From assembly GCA_001552515.1 (NCBI GenBank), contig BCRI01000037.1, positions 1-32,777 of the forward strand: 32,777 nucleotides of DNA. The letters run 5' to 3'. A program made the translations under genes and the position numbers. This DNA is from Sphaerimonospora mesophila NBRC 14179 = JCM 3151. Its GTDB lineage: Bacteria; Actinomycetota; Actinomycetes; Streptosporangiales; Streptosporangiaceae. Below are positions 1 to 8,487 of the stretch, in pieces. Numbering within the stretch: the first letter of the stretch is position 1; each line of letters opens with the position of its first letter. Below the pieces are notes generated by a model. That model searched no databases, was not told the DNA's origin, and saw nothing but the letters and a program-made list of their open reading frames with translations.

Positions 1-5
1 GCCCT

Positions 6-26
6 CCCGTGGTCGCGTCCCACGGG
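6..26. terminator. Hairpin downstream of the APC permease
   Basis: Perfect 7-bp arms CCCGTGG (6-12) and CCACGGG (20-26) around a 7-base loop lie about 30 bases beyond the stop of the minus-strand permease gene. There is no T-run in either direction, so it may act as a weak or factor-assisted terminator, or only protect the 3' end. Confidence 0.4.
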
Positions 27-53
27 AACGCCTCGACCGGTCCGGCGCCGTGC

Positions 54-1538
54 TCACCGTTCGAGGACTGGCGCCCCGGGCGCGTCTGTAGCGGCCACCC
101 GGCTGCGGCGGTAGCCGTACAGGAAGTAGACGCCCGCTCCGATGAGCATCCAGACGAGGAACCGCAGCCACGTCTCGATCGGCAGGTTGAGCATCAGGTA
201 GAGCGAGGCGAGCACCGAAAGGACGGGCACCACCGGCATCCACGGCGTGCGGAACGCGCGCGGCAGGTCGGGCCGTGTCCGGCGCAGGATCAGCACGGCG
301 ATCGCGACCACGATGAACGCGAACAGCGTGCCGATGTTGACGAGCTGCGCGATCGCGCTGAGCGGGATCAGCGCGGCGAGCAGCGCGGTCGCGCAGCCGA
401 TGACGATCGTGATCCGGTAGGGCGTGCGGAACCGGGGGTGGACCCGGGCCAGGGAACGCGGCAGCAGGTTGTCGCGGCACATGGCGAACAGCACCCGGCT
501 CTGGCCCAGCATGAGGATCATCACGACCGTGGTGAGCCCGGCGATGGCGCCCACGCTGATCATCGTGGCGAGCCAGGGCTGCCCGACGGCGCGGAAGGCG
601 TCGGCCAGCGGGGCCGACTCGCTGAGCGTGGAGTAGTGCTGCATGCCGACGACCACCAGCGATACCGCGACGTAGAGCAGCGTGCAGACGGCGAGCGAGG
701 CGATGATGCCGATCGGCAGGTCGCGCTGCGGGTCGCGGGTCTCCTCCGCGGCCGTCGCGACGACGTCGAACCCGATGTAGGCGAAGAACACCAGCGCGGC
801 CGCGGTGAAGATGCCGAAGACCCCGTACGCCACGGGCGTCACGCCGAACACGACCTGGATGAGCGGGGCGGCCAGCCCGTGGTCGGCCGGAACCTCGTGG
901 GGCGGCGGGATGAAGGGCCGGTAGTTCTCGCCCTTCACGAAGAACAGGCCGGCGGCGATCACGATCAGGACCACCACCAGCTTGATCGCCACCATGACGC
1001 CGTTGAAGCGGGCGGACATCTTGATCCCGGCGACCAGTACGGCCGTGAGCAGCAGCACGATCACCGCGGCCGGCACGTTGACGACCGCGTGGTCGCCGGC
1101 GATCGACTCCGGCAGATGGATCCCGAAGTTCTTCAGCAGCGACGTGAAGTAGCCCGACCACCCGGCGGCCACCACCGCGCCCCCGAGAGCGAGCTCCAGC
1201 ATCAAATCCCAGCCGATGATCCAGGCCGGGAACTCCCCGATCGTCGCGTAGGAGAACGTGTAGGCCGAGCCCGCCACCGGCACCGTGGAGGCGAACTCCG
1301 CGTAGCACAGCGCCGCCAGCCCGCACACGACGGCCGCGACCACGAAGGAGATCGCGACCGCCGGGCCGGCCGCCTGGCGCGCGGCCACGCCGGTCAGCAC
1401 GAAGATCCCGGTGCCGACGATGACGCCGATGCCGAAGACGGTCAGGTCGAGAGCGGACAGGCTCCGCCTCAACCGGTGTTCGCCGCCCTCGGCGTCGGCG
1501 ATGGACTGCTCGACCGGTTTCGTCCGGAAAACGCTCAT
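54..1538 (-). CDS. APC-superfamily amino acid permease (CAT/YfnA-like)
   Basis: A 494-residue integral membrane transporter, probably an amino-acid/proton symporter of the cationic amino acid transporter (CAT) branch of the APC superfamily. About 12 hydrophobic segments are visible. The unwound first helix carries the family signature at residues 36-46 (GIGVIVGTGIF), preceded by the LRRSLSALDL motif typical of this branch. A glutamate/proline-containing segment follows (FASTVPVAGSAY). The N-terminus is cytoplasmic and the tail is short and basic. The ATG at 1538 is supported by a GAGGAG Shine-Dalgarno about 7 bases upstream. It lies 68 bases downstream of dxs on the same strand, so it may be read through from dxs. 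In S. coelicolor a permease is also, as far as I recall, next to dxs. The exact substrate cannot be told from sequence; lysine, arginine or a broader range are all possible. Confidence 0.85.
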   Translation of the reverse strand: MSVFRTKPVEQSIADAEGGEHRLRRSLSALDLTVFGIGVIVGTGIFVLTGVAARQAAGPAVAISFVVAAVVCGLAALCYAEFASTVPVAGSAYTFSYATIGEFPAWIIGWDLMLELALGGAVVAAGWSGYFTSLLKNFGIHLPESIAGDHAVVNVPAAVIVLLLTAVLVAGIKMSARFNGVMVAIKLVVVLIVIAAGLFFVKGENYRPFIPPPHEVPADHGLAAPLIQVVFGVTPVAYGVFGIFTAAALVFFAYIGFDVVATAAEETRDPQRDLPIGIIASLAVCTLLYVAVSLVVVGMQHYSTLSESAPLADAFRAVGQPWLATMISVGAIAGLTTVVMILMLGQSRVLFAMCRDNLLPRSLARVHPRFRTPYRITIVIGCATALLAALIPLSAIAQLVNIGTLFAFIVVAIAVLILRRTRPDLPRAFRTPWMPVVPVLSVLASLYLMLNLPIETWLRFLVWMLIGAGVYFLYGYRRSRVAATDAPGAPVLER

Positions 1539-1606
1539 CCGCAGGCTCCTCGTAAGGTGGCTGACCTGCAGACTTCCCGGAAACCGGGGGTTTTACTCGT
1601 GGTTTG

Positions 1607-3529
1607 TCAGTCCGTCGGCTGGACTTGTCGTGAAGGTTGCCCCTCCAGCATGGGCGAGCGCAGGGCGACCGCTTCGGTGATCTTCCTGGCGATGCCCTGC
1701 CCGGTGAGGCCGATCTCGGACAGGATCTTCGGTCGCTTGGCGTGGTCGAGGAACCGCTGCGGGATGCCGTACGTGCGCACCGGCACGTCGACGTCCGCGT
1801 CGCGCAGCAGGCGGGCCACGGCGTCGCCGACGGCGCCCACCCTTCCGTTGTCCTCCACCACGGCGATCAGCTTGTGCGCTGCGGCGGCCCCGATCAGCGC
1901 CTCGTCCAGCGGCTTGACCCAGCGCGGGTCGACCACCGTGGTCGAGATGCCCTGGGCGTCGAGCAGCACCGCCGCCTCCAGGCAGGCCTCGGCCATCGGG
2001 CCGACGGCGACGATCAGCACGTCGGCCCCGTCGGCACCGCCCGAGCGCAGCACGTCCATGCCGCCGATCCGGCCGACGGCCTCGATCTCGGGCGCCACGG
2101 CGCCCTTGGGATAGCGCAGCGCCGTGGGTCCGTCCGACACCGCGACGGCCTCGCCCAGCAGCTCGCGCAGCCGTACGGCGTCACGCGGCACGGCGACCCG
2201 CAGCCCGGGGACGATCTGGAGGATCGACAGGTCCCACATCCCGTTGTGGCTGGGCCCGTCGTCGCCGGTCACCCCGGAGCGGTCGAGCACGACGGTGACG
2301 GGCAGCCGGTGCAGCGCCACGTCCATCAGAAGCTGGTCGAAGGCCCGGTTGAGGAACGTCGCGTAGACCGCCACGACCGGGTGCAGACCGCCCATGGCGA
2401 GGCCGGCGGCACTGGTCAGGGCATGCTGCTCGGCGATGCCCACGTCGTAGATGCGGTCGGGGTACGCCGCGGCGAAGGGGGCCAGACCTGTGGGGTGCAG
2501 CATCGCGGCGGTGATGGCGACGATGTCGTCCCGCTCGACGCCGAGCCGTACCAACTCCTCGCCGAACACGTTGGTCCAGCCGTGCGGCTGGGGCCGCTCC
2601 TCGCCGGTGACCGGGTCGAACGGCCGCGGCGAGTGGAAGCAGTCCTCGTCGTGGTTCTCCGCGTGCGCGTAGCCGTGCCCCTTGTGGGTGAGCACGTGCA
2701 CGATGACCGGCCCCCCGAACGCCCTGGCCCGGCGCAGGGCGGACTCCACGGCCGGCTCGTCGTGGCCGTCGATCGGGCCGACGTACTTGAGCCCGAGGTC
2801 CTCGAACAGGACCTGCGGCGTCAGGATGTCCTTGACGCCCTTCTTGATCCCGTGCAGCGTCTCGTAGATCGGCGCGCCGACCACGGGCACCCGGCCGAGG
2901 TTGTTCTTCACCAGCTCCAGCGCGTGCTCGTAACCCTGGGTCATGCGCAGCGACGACAGGTGCGAGGCGAGGCCGCCGATGGTCGGCGAGTAGGAGCGGC
3001 CGTTGTCGTTCACCACGATGATCAGCGGCAGGTCCCGGCGCGCCGCGATGTTGTTCAGGGCCTCCCAGGCCATGCCGCCGGTGAGCGCCCCGTCGCCGAT
3101 CACGGCGACCACTTTGCGTCCGCTCTCACCGCGCACGCGGAAGGCCTTGGCCAGGCCGTCGGCGTAGGACAGCGCGGTCGAGGCGTGGGAGTTCTCGACC
3201 AGGTCGTGCTCGGACTCGGCCCGGCTCGGATAGCCCGACAGCCCGCCCTCCTGGCGCAGCGTGTCGAAGTCGCCGGCCCGGCCCGTCAGCATCTTGTGCA
3301 CGTACGCCTGGTGTCCGGTGTCGAAGATGATGGGGTCGCGCGGCGAGTCGAAGACCCGGTGCAGGGCGATGGTCAGCTCCACGACACCGAGGTTGGGGCC
3401 GAGGTGGCCGCCGGAACGCGACACGGAGGCGACCAGCAGCTCGCGGATCTCCTCCGCCAGCTGGGGCAGCTCGCCGGCCTCCAGTCGCTTGACGTCGAGC
3501 GGGTCCTTGATCGTCTCCAGAATCCCCAC
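1607..3529 (-). CDS. dxs: 1-deoxy-D-xylulose-5-phosphate synthase
   Basis: Cytosolic thiamine-diphosphate enzyme that condenses pyruvate with glyceraldehyde 3-phosphate, the first step of the MEP isoprenoid pathway. It is 640 residues from the chosen start, the usual length. Seen in order: the GGHLGPNLG entrance near residue 40, DTGHQAY with the active-site histidine at 73, the TPP/magnesium motif GDGALTGGM...NN at 146-160, the NDNGRSYSP segment, the second transketolase domain with GIAEQHA (catalytic glutamate about 367), and a C-terminal transketolase domain ending [11 protein letters not shown]. The reading frame is open to an ATG-equivalent at 3622, but homologues begin at [13 protein letters not shown] at 3529 preceded by AGAGGAAG fits, so that start is used. 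A TAGACT box (3567-3572) could be the -10. No other MEP-pathway gene is in the window. Confidence 0.96.
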   Translation of the reverse strand: MGILETIKDPLDVKRLEAGELPQLAEEIRELLVASVSRSGGHLGPNLGVVELTIALHRVFDSPRDPIIFDTGHQAYVHKMLTGRAGDFDTLRQEGGLSGYPSRAESEHDLVENSHASTALSYADGLAKAFRVRGESGRKVVAVIGDGALTGGMAWEALNNIAARRDLPLIIVVNDNGRSYSPTIGGLASHLSSLRMTQGYEHALELVKNNLGRVPVVGAPIYETLHGIKKGVKDILTPQVLFEDLGLKYVGPIDGHDEPAVESALRRARAFGGPVIVHVLTHKGHGYAHAENHDEDCFHSPRPFDPVTGEERPQPHGWTNVFGEELVRLGVERDDIVAITAAMLHPTGLAPFAAAYPDRIYDVGIAEQHALTSAAGLAMGGLHPVVAVYATFLNRAFDQLLMDVALHRLPVTVVLDRSGVTGDDGPSHNGMWDLSILQIVPGLRVAVPRDAVRLRELLGEAVAVSDGPTALRYPKGAVAPEIEAVGRIGGMDVLRSGGADGADVLIVAVGPMAEACLEAAVLLDAQGISTTVVDPRWVKPLDEALIGAAAAHKLIAVVEDNGRVGAVGDAVARLLRDADVDVPVRTYGIPQRFLDHAKRPKILSEIGLTGQGIARKITEAVALRSPMLEGQPSRQVQPTD

Positions 3530-3566
3530 CAGTCTTCCTCTCCCGCTCGCCGTCGAACAGACACGC

Positions 3567-3572
3567 AGTCTA
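3567..3572 (-). promoter_or_regulatory. Candidate -10 box of dxs
   Basis: On the minus strand TAGACT fits the actinobacterial TANNNT -10 pattern and would place a transcript start about 25-35 bases upstream of the GTG of dxs. No convincing -35 is seen 17-18 bases further up. The remaining part of the 292-base gap 3530-3821 holds the terminator of the ROK gene and no protein-like ORF. Confidence 0.3.
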
Positions 3573-3763
3573 ATTCGCGGGAGCGCTCGCCACTTCCGGG
3601 CCTGCGCTGAATCTTGACACACTCCCCGCGAATCCCTTTGATTCTGCTTTACTCCCGGGTCACTTCCGCGCTACCCGGCCCATGCCGGCCACCTCCTCGA
3701 CTGTCCCAACGTTTCACGGAGCGGGGAGTTCCGCCAGGCATCGCCGGACGACGGCCCGCACGC

Positions 3764-3818
3764 CTCCCCCGCCTCGGGCGTCCCGGGCGTCCCGGAGCTC
3801 ACGGCGGAGGCCGGGGAG
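3764..3818 (-). terminator. Large GC-rich hairpin after the ROK regulator gene
   Basis: CTCCCCCGCCTC (3764-3775) pairs with GAGGCCGGGGAG (3807-3818) with one mismatch. The loop contains a tandem GGGCGTCCC repeat that can fold again. It begins 4 bases after the stop codon of the minus-strand ROK gene and separates it from dxs. There is no U-tract, as is common for high-GC actinomycete terminators. Confidence 0.5.
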
Positions 3819-3821
3819 ACG

Positions 3822-5030
3822 CTACGAGGGCGCCAGGCGCACCAGCGCCTCCAGGGGGTCGTCGAGCACCTGGGCGAAGGCCAGCTCCGCCGCCCCCACC
3901 AGCGTGGCGTCGTCGCCCAGCGCCGACGTGCGCAGCCGGAGCCGTTCCCTGGACGCGATCAGCGTCGTGGTGTTGATCTGGCTCCTGATCTGGGCGGCCG
4001 CCCCCAGGTAGAGCTCCTTCAGCACGCCACCGAAGATCACCATCTCCGGATTGAAGATCTTGACGAGGTTGGCCACGCCGAGGCCGAGCCAGTCGCCCAC
4101 ACGATGCAGGGCGTCCTGCGCCCCGATGTCGCCGCGGTCGGCGGCATCGATCACCACGCGTACGGCCTCGCCGCCGATGGCCTGGCCGTACCGGCCGGCG
4201 TGCTCCATCAGCGCGCGCTCCCCCACCTCGGCCTCCAGGCAGCCGCGCGATCCGCACGCGCACAGACGTCCGCCCGGATTTATGATCATATGCCCGACCT
4301 CGCCGCCGTAGCCGCCCAGGCCGCCGAGGAGCCGTCCGTTCACGATGATCCCGCCGCCGATGCCCACGTCGCCGTGCAGGTAGATGAGATCCCGGCAGCC
4401 GACGCCGACGCCACGCGCCTGCTCGGCGAGCGCGCCCAGGTCTCCGTCGTTGCCGACCGCGACGTTCAGGCCGATCGCGAGCCGTTTCGTCAGCTCCTCG
4501 CCGAACGGCGCGTCCTCGAAGCCGATGTTCGGCCCGAACCTGACGACTCCGTCCGTACGGCCGACGGCGCCGCAGACGGCGGCCGCCGCCCCCACGCAGA
4601 TCGTGTCCGGCCGGGTCCTGCGGCGCATCTGCCTGGCGAACCCGGCGAGCGCGGCGACGACCTCGTCCATGCCGAACCCGTGGCGCGGCCGGACCATCTG
4701 ACGGCGGTCCAGGATCACCCCGCCCAGGCCGACCCGCGCCGCGACCAGCCGGTCGACTCCGACGTCGAAGGCGAACACGTAGACCCGCGCGGACTCCGGC
4801 AGCACCACCAGCGAGGGCCGTCCGGCCCGGCCGGTGTCCCTCGGCAGCTCCTCGCGTACCAGTCCCGCCGCCGTGAGGTCGGCGGTGAGCGCCATGATGG
4901 TGCTGCGGTTCAGCCCCATGAGGTTGGTCAGCTCCGCCCGCGACGTCGGGCCCGCGAGATGGACGTGGCGCAGCAGCGTGCCGAGGTTATGCTTGCGGAT
5001 CTCCTCCTGGGAGGGACCTGCACGCATCAT
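3822..5030 (-). CDS. ROK-family transcriptional regulator (Rok7B7/XylR-like)
   Basis: A 402-residue repressor/activator combining an N-terminal winged helix-turn-helix (about residues 15-65; SRAELTNLMGLNRSTIM is the recognition region) with a C-terminal ROK (repressor, ORF, kinase) sugar-sensing domain. The ROK zinc site is intact: H247 in EVGHM, then C257, C259 and C264 in CACGSRGC. The phosphate/sugar loop DVGIGGGII and the NDGD segment are present, so ligand binding looks preserved. It sits 95 bases downstream of the sugar importer on the same strand, as rok7B7 (SCO6008) sits beside xylFGH in S. coelicolor, where it controls xylose uptake and carbon repression. I infer the same role here, acting on the operator pair at 8427-8502. 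ATG at 5030 (a second ATG follows directly) has GAGG about 7 bases upstream. Confidence 0.88.
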   Translation of the reverse strand: MMRAGPSQEEIRKHNLGTLLRHVHLAGPTSRAELTNLMGLNRSTIMALTADLTAAGLVREELPRDTGRAGRPSLVVLPESARVYVFAFDVGVDRLVAARVGLGGVILDRRQMVRPRHGFGMDEVVAALAGFARQMRRRTRPDTICVGAAAAVCGAVGRTDGVVRFGPNIGFEDAPFGEELTKRLAIGLNVAVGNDGDLGALAEQARGVGVGCRDLIYLHGDVGIGGGIIVNGRLLGGLGGYGGEVGHMIINPGGRLCACGSRGCLEAEVGERALMEHAGRYGQAIGGEAVRVVIDAADRGDIGAQDALHRVGDWLGLGVANLVKIFNPEMVIFGGVLKELYLGAAAQIRSQINTTTLIASRERLRLRTSALGDDATLVGAAELAFAQVLDDPLEALVRLAPS

Positions 5031-5052
5031 GGCCAGCCTCGGATTCCGTGTG

Positions 5053-5080
5053 GGTCAGATCGGTCAAAACGGTCAGGTCA
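5053..5080. promoter_or_regulatory. GGTCA direct-repeat cluster upstream of the ROK gene
   Basis: GGTCA occurs at 5053, 5062, 5071 and 5076, the first three exactly 9 bases apart, inside the 95-base gap between the permease stop and the ROK start. The position, 23-50 bases upstream of the regulator's start codon, suggests a binding site for an autoregulator or another factor. Function is inferred only. Confidence 0.35.
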
Positions 5081-5125
5081 GTCGGAGTGGGGTCGGAGAT
5101 CACTTTAGCGGGAGCCCGGCCCCGA

Positions 5126-6373
5126 TCATCGTCGGCCGACCGCCGCCGCCCGCTTCCTCGACAGCGCGTCCACGCTCGCGGCGAGCAGCAGTACGGACCC
5201 CGTCACCACGAACTTGACGCCCGCGCTGTAGCCCATGAGGCCCATGCCGTTGTCGATGACCGCCACGACCGCGCCGCCGAGCACGGCGTCGAGCGCCCGG
5301 CCCCGGCCGCCGAACAGGCTGGTGCCGCCGATGACCGCCGCGCCGACGGCGAACAGCAGCACGTTGCTGCCGCCGGTGTTGGGGTCGACCGAGTTGGCGC
5401 GGGAGGCGGCGATGATGCCGCCGAGCGAGGCCATGAACGAGCAGATCACGAAGGCGGAGATGCGGATGCGGTCGACGTCGATGCCGGCCCGGCGGGCCGC
5501 CTCCGCGTTGCCGCCGACGGCGTAGATGTGCCTGCCGTACGCGGTCCTGCGCAGCACGAACGTCCAGACGATCAGCAGCAGCACGATCAGGGGGACCACG
5601 ATCGGCACGCCCTTGAGCGACACGATCAGGGCGTTCCTGCTGCGCTCGAGGTTCAGCACGTAGACCGCCACGCCCACGACGACGGCGAGCGCCGCCACCC
5701 GGAACGCGATCACGCTCATCGGGTCGGCGACCAGGCCGCGCGCCATCCGGCGGCGCGCCTGGAGGATCTGGATGGCGGCGTAGGCGGCCACGCCCACGAT
5801 CGCGCCGAACCAGCCGATGAGGGGCGGCACGTTGTTGTTGGCGATCGCGAGGATCGTGCTGTCGCGGATCGAGATGTTCGTGCCGTCCTTGACCAGCAGC
5901 AGCACGACGCCCTGGAAGGCGAGGAACGCGGCCAGCGTGACGACGAAGGAGGGGATGCCGAGCTTCGCCACCAGCGAGCCGAGCACCAGCCCGATCAACG
6001 CGCCGGTGAGCATCGCGGCCAGGACCGCCAGATACCACGGCCAGCCCTCCAGCGTCAGCAGCACGGCGAGCACGGCGGCGCACACGCCGCTGGCGAAGCC
6101 GGCCGACAGGTCGATCTCCCCGAGCAGCAGGACGAAGACCAGGCCCATCGCGATGACGGTCACCGCCGCGCCCTGGGTGAACAGGTTGGCGAAGTTGACC
6201 GCCGACAGGAAGGCCGGCCGCAGCACCGAGAAGATCGCGCAGAGCACGACCAGGCCGAACACGGCGGGCAGTGCCCCGAGTTCGCCGCCGCGCACCCGCT
6301 CGAAGTAGCCCCTGACGTGTACGCCTACCGAGGCGTCGGAAGCGCGCTGCTCGGGGAGCGTTTCCGTGGTCAT
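5126..6373 (-). CDS. xylH: Sugar ABC transporter permease (XylH-like)
   Basis: A 415-residue inner-membrane permease of the ribose/xylose (BPD_transp_2) class, with roughly 10-11 hydrophobic segments; residues after about 35 are largely membrane. Recognisable are the LLGEIDLSAG segment and the conserved coupling region GIDVDRIRI...GGIIAASR...GGTSLFGGRG, plus the long extra loop region typical of the xylose subgroup rather than RbsC. The start is fixed by a 4-base ATGA overlap with the ATPase stop at 6370-6373. The same frame stays open further upstream, but that part lies inside the ATPase gene and is not real. It is the last gene of the binding protein - ATPase - permease operon. Xylose is inferred from the neighbourhood and the adjoining ROK gene. 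No xylose isomerase or xylulokinase is in the window. Confidence 0.9.
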   Translation of the reverse strand: MTTETLPEQRASDASVGVHVRGYFERVRGGELGALPAVFGLVVLCAIFSVLRPAFLSAVNFANLFTQGAAVTVIAMGLVFVLLLGEIDLSAGFASGVCAAVLAVLLTLEGWPWYLAVLAAMLTGALIGLVLGSLVAKLGIPSFVVTLAAFLAFQGVVLLLVKDGTNISIRDSTILAIANNNVPPLIGWFGAIVGVAAYAAIQILQARRRMARGLVADPMSVIAFRVAALAVVVGVAVYVLNLERSRNALIVSLKGVPIVVPLIVLLLIVWTFVLRRTAYGRHIYAVGGNAEAARRAGIDVDRIRISAFVICSFMASLGGIIAASRANSVDPNTGGSNVLLFAVGAAVIGGTSLFGGRGRALDAVLGGAVVAVIDNGMGLMGYSAGVKFVVTGSVLLLAASVDALSRKRAAAVGRR

Positions 6374-7146
6374 GTTGTCGCTCCGTTGCCGTTCCCGAGC
6401 CCGAGCTCGCCGCTGCGCCCGGAGGTGATGAGTTCCACGACCTGCGAGTGGGTCACCTCGGAGGTCCTGATCTGGGCGGCCATCCGGCCGAGGTAGAGCG
6501 CCGCGATCCGGTCGGACACGGCGAACACGTCGTTCATGTTGTGGGAGATGAGCACCACGGCGAGCCCGTTGTCGGCCAGTCGCCTGACCAGCTCGAGCAC
6601 CTGCGCCGTCTGCGCCACGCCGAGGGCGGCGGTCGGCTCGTCCAGGATGACGACCTTGCTGTTCCACAGCACGGCCTTGGCGATGGCCACCGTCTGCCGC
6701 TGGCCGCCGGAGAGGCTGGAGACGTGCTGGCGGAGCGACTTGACGGTGCGGACCGACAGCCCCGCCAGGGTCTTGGCCGCCATCTCCTCCATGGTGGCCT
6801 CGTCCAGGACCAGGCCGCTCTTGCGTTCCCGGCCCAGGAACATGTTCTGCACGATGTCGAGGTTGTCGCAGAGCGCGAGATCCTGATAGACGATCTCGAC
6901 GCCCAGCTCCGCGGCATCCCGGGGACCATGCACCTGGACCTTCCGGCCTTCGAAGAAATACTCCCCGGAGTCGATCTGGTGAATGCCCCCGATGCATTTC
7001 ACCAGCGTGGACTTTCCTGCGCCGTTGTCGCCGACGAGTGCGGTCACCTCCCCGGCATGGGCCGAGAAGGCGACATCGTGAAGGACCTGCACGGGGCCGA
7101 AGCTCTTGTTGATGCCGCGCAGCTCCAGGATCGGTCCCTGGGACAC
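6370..7146 (-). CDS. xylG: Sugar ABC transporter ATP-binding protein (XylG-like, single domain)
   Basis: Cytoplasmic ATPase that powers the XylH-like permease. Counted from the chosen start: Walker A GDNGAGKST at 39-47, Q-loop YQD at 87-89, signature LSGGQ at 145-149, Walker B VVILDE at 165-170 and switch histidine at 202 (ISHNM). It is 258 residues, one nucleotide-binding domain, against about 500 with two domains in E. coli XylG. The single-domain form is common in actinobacterial xylose-type importers and would work as a homodimer. An ATG exists at 7161, but it has no ribosome-binding site. The GTG at 7146 has GGAG 9 bases upstream, so I prefer it. The gene is preceded by a strong hairpin (7186-7210) and overlaps the permease start by 4 bases. 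Confidence 0.9.
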   Translation of the reverse strand: MSQGPILELRGINKSFGPVQVLHDVAFSAHAGEVTALVGDNGAGKSTLVKCIGGIHQIDSGEYFFEGRKVQVHGPRDAAELGVEIVYQDLALCDNLDIVQNMFLGRERKSGLVLDEATMEEMAAKTLAGLSVRTVKSLRQHVSSLSGGQRQTVAIAKAVLWNSKVVILDEPTAALGVAQTAQVLELVRRLADNGLAVVLISHNMNDVFAVSDRIAALYLGRMAAQIRTSEVTHSQVVELITSGRSGELGLGNGNGATT

Positions 7147-7185
7147 GATGAGCCACTCCATTGTTCAGAGGCGGACGTGCGTACG

Positions 7186-7210
7186 GCGGGGCGCCGCGAC
7201 GGCGCCCCGC
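7186..7210 (-). terminator. Intra-operon hairpin between binding protein and ATPase genes
   Basis: Perfect 10-bp arms GCGGGGCGCC (7186-7195) and GGCGCCCCGC (7201-7210) with a 5-base loop GCGAC lie 13 bases after the stop of the binding-protein gene. There is no U-tract. Such hairpins are known in sugar-importer operons to stabilise the upstream message or attenuate read-through, giving many binding proteins per membrane complex. Confidence 0.7.
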
Positions 7211-7223
7211 TGTGGACGGCCGG

Positions 7224-8342
7224 TCAGCTGATGCCGGCCTCGGTGCACTTGGCGGCGAACTCGTCGACGCACAGCTCGTCCTTGCTCACGTATCCGTCGG
7301 CCACCACGTCCTTGACGCTGTCGAAGAAGATGGCCTGGGGTTCGAGCAGCACGGAGGGCACGTCCCGGCCGGTCTCCGGGTCCTTGAGGGACGCGCTCGC
7401 CGTGGGCTTCTCACCCTTGGCGAGTGCGACGGCGAGCGCGGCGGCCGCGTCGGCCTCCTTCTTGACCGCCTTGTAGACGGTCATGCACTGGTCGCCGGCG
7501 AGGATGTTCTGCAGGCCCTGCACGCTGGCGTCCTGGCCGGTGACCGGGACCTTGCCGTTGAGCTTCTGCTTCCGCAGCACGGCGATGGCCGCGTTGCCCA
7601 GGCTGTCGTTCGCGGCCAGCACGCCGGCGATCTTGGGCTCCTGGGTCATCATCTGCTCGAAGATCGTGCCGCCCTGGACGGGATCCCACTCGGGGACCGA
7701 CTGGTCCGGGCCCTTGACGTACTCGCCGGAGTCGTACTTCGGCTGGAGCACGCCGTCGTACCCCTGCTTGAACAGCGTGGCGTTGTTGTCGGTCGGCGCG
7801 CCGTTCATCTCGGCGATGATCGGCTTGTCCGCCTTCTTGTCGGTCAGGCACTTGACCAGGCCCTCGCCCTGCAGCGTGCCGACCTTCACGTTGTCGAAGG
7901 ACACGTAGTAGGCGGCGCTGCCGCCCAGCGTGAGCCGGTCGTAGTCGATGGTCGCGACACCCTGCGACTGGGCCTTGTCCAGAACGGCCTTGCCGGTGCC
8001 GCTGTCCAGGTTCACGATCATCAGTACGGTCGCGCCGTTAGTGATCATCTGGTCGGCGATGGTCTGGAACTGGTTCTTGTCACCCTGGGCGTTCTGGATG
8101 TCGTACTCGACGCCCGCCGCTTCGAATGCCTCCTGGAGGTACTTGCGGTCCGCGGTCTCCCAACGAGCGGACGACTTGCTGTCGGGGAGGATGACGCCGA
8201 TCTTCCCGGCGGGCTTGGCCGGGGCGGCCGAGGCCGCGTCCGTGCTCTGGGCCGAGGTGTCACCGCTCTCGCCCCCGCAGGCGGTGAGGCCGAGGGTGAG
8301 TGCCGCCGCGGCGGCACCGATGCTGAGGATCCCCTTGCGCAT
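7224..8342 (-). CDS. xylF: Sugar ABC transporter substrate-binding lipoprotein (XylF-like)
   Basis: Extracytoplasmic, lipid-anchored sugar receptor of the periplasmic-binding-protein type 1 fold, 372 residues. The N-terminus is a lipoprotein signal: MRK, a hydrophobic stretch, then lipobox LTAC with Cys22, followed by a Gly/Ser/Thr/Ala-rich linker. The mature part begins KIGVILPDSKSSARW and contains AQGDKNQFQ, VLMIVNLDSGTGK, IDYDRL and the hinge region VPVTGQDAS, all typical of XylF relatives. It is first in the importer operon. A Shine-Dalgarno AAAGGA lies 10 bases before the ATG. The upstream 180 bases carry two similar 15-base inverted repeats (8427-8441, 8488-8502) that probably bind the adjacent ROK regulator. 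Xylose is the best guess for ligand; other pentoses or hexoses are possible. Confidence 0.92.
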   Translation of the reverse strand: MRKGILSIGAAAAALTLGLTACGGESGDTSAQSTDAASAAPAKPAGKIGVILPDSKSSARWETADRKYLQEAFEAAGVEYDIQNAQGDKNQFQTIADQMITNGATVLMIVNLDSGTGKAVLDKAQSQGVATIDYDRLTLGGSAAYYVSFDNVKVGTLQGEGLVKCLTDKKADKPIIAEMNGAPTDNNATLFKQGYDGVLQPKYDSGEYVKGPDQSVPEWDPVQGGTIFEQMMTQEPKIAGVLAANDSLGNAAIAVLRKQKLNGKVPVTGQDASVQGLQNILAGDQCMTVYKAVKKEADAAAALAVALAKGEKPTASASLKDPETGRDVPSVLLEPQAIFFDSVKDVVADGYVSKDELCVDEFAAKCTEAGIS

Positions 8343-8426
8343 GATGCACGGGTCCTTTCTCTGGCTGGGGGTCTATGGGGGGAGGTACGGCCTGGCCGGA
8401 TCGCGGCTCTCGCCGTGCTGATGAAT

Positions 8427-8441
8427 GTTGTTTGGCACAAC
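8427..8441. promoter_or_regulatory. Operator-like inverted repeat 1, sugar-importer promoter
   Basis: GTTGT and ACAAC flank 5 bases to make a perfect 15-base palindromic site, 85 bases upstream of the binding-protein start. Read on the minus strand it matches the second site at 8488-8502 in 12 of 15 positions (shared pattern GTTrTGsCArACAAC), which argues for a single DNA-binding protein, most simply the ROK regulator. Confidence 0.55.
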
Positions 8442-8487
8442 GTACGACTCCGACGCCTGCGGTTGAAGACACAGGAAGGTAACGTTT

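Noticed and set aside
1553-1600. Intrinsic terminator between dxs and the permease (CCCGGAAACCGGG then GGTTTT)
   Set aside because: The T-run is on the plus strand while both genes are on the minus strand, and the stem is only 5 bp.
9-2114. 701-residue plus-strand ORF opposite the permease and dxs genes
   Set aside because: It is rich in Arg/His/Asp/Gln/Gly repeats typical of the GC-rich complement of real genes and has no family motif; the minus strand holds clear genes.
6374-7156. Extension of the permease frame to 676 residues
   Set aside because: This part is the ATPase gene read in another frame; the permease start is fixed by the ATGA junction at 6370-6373.
5126-8342. Full xylose-utilisation operon
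   Set aside because: No xylose isomerase or xylulokinase is present in the window; only uptake and a regulator, so xylose is a likely rather than proven substrate.
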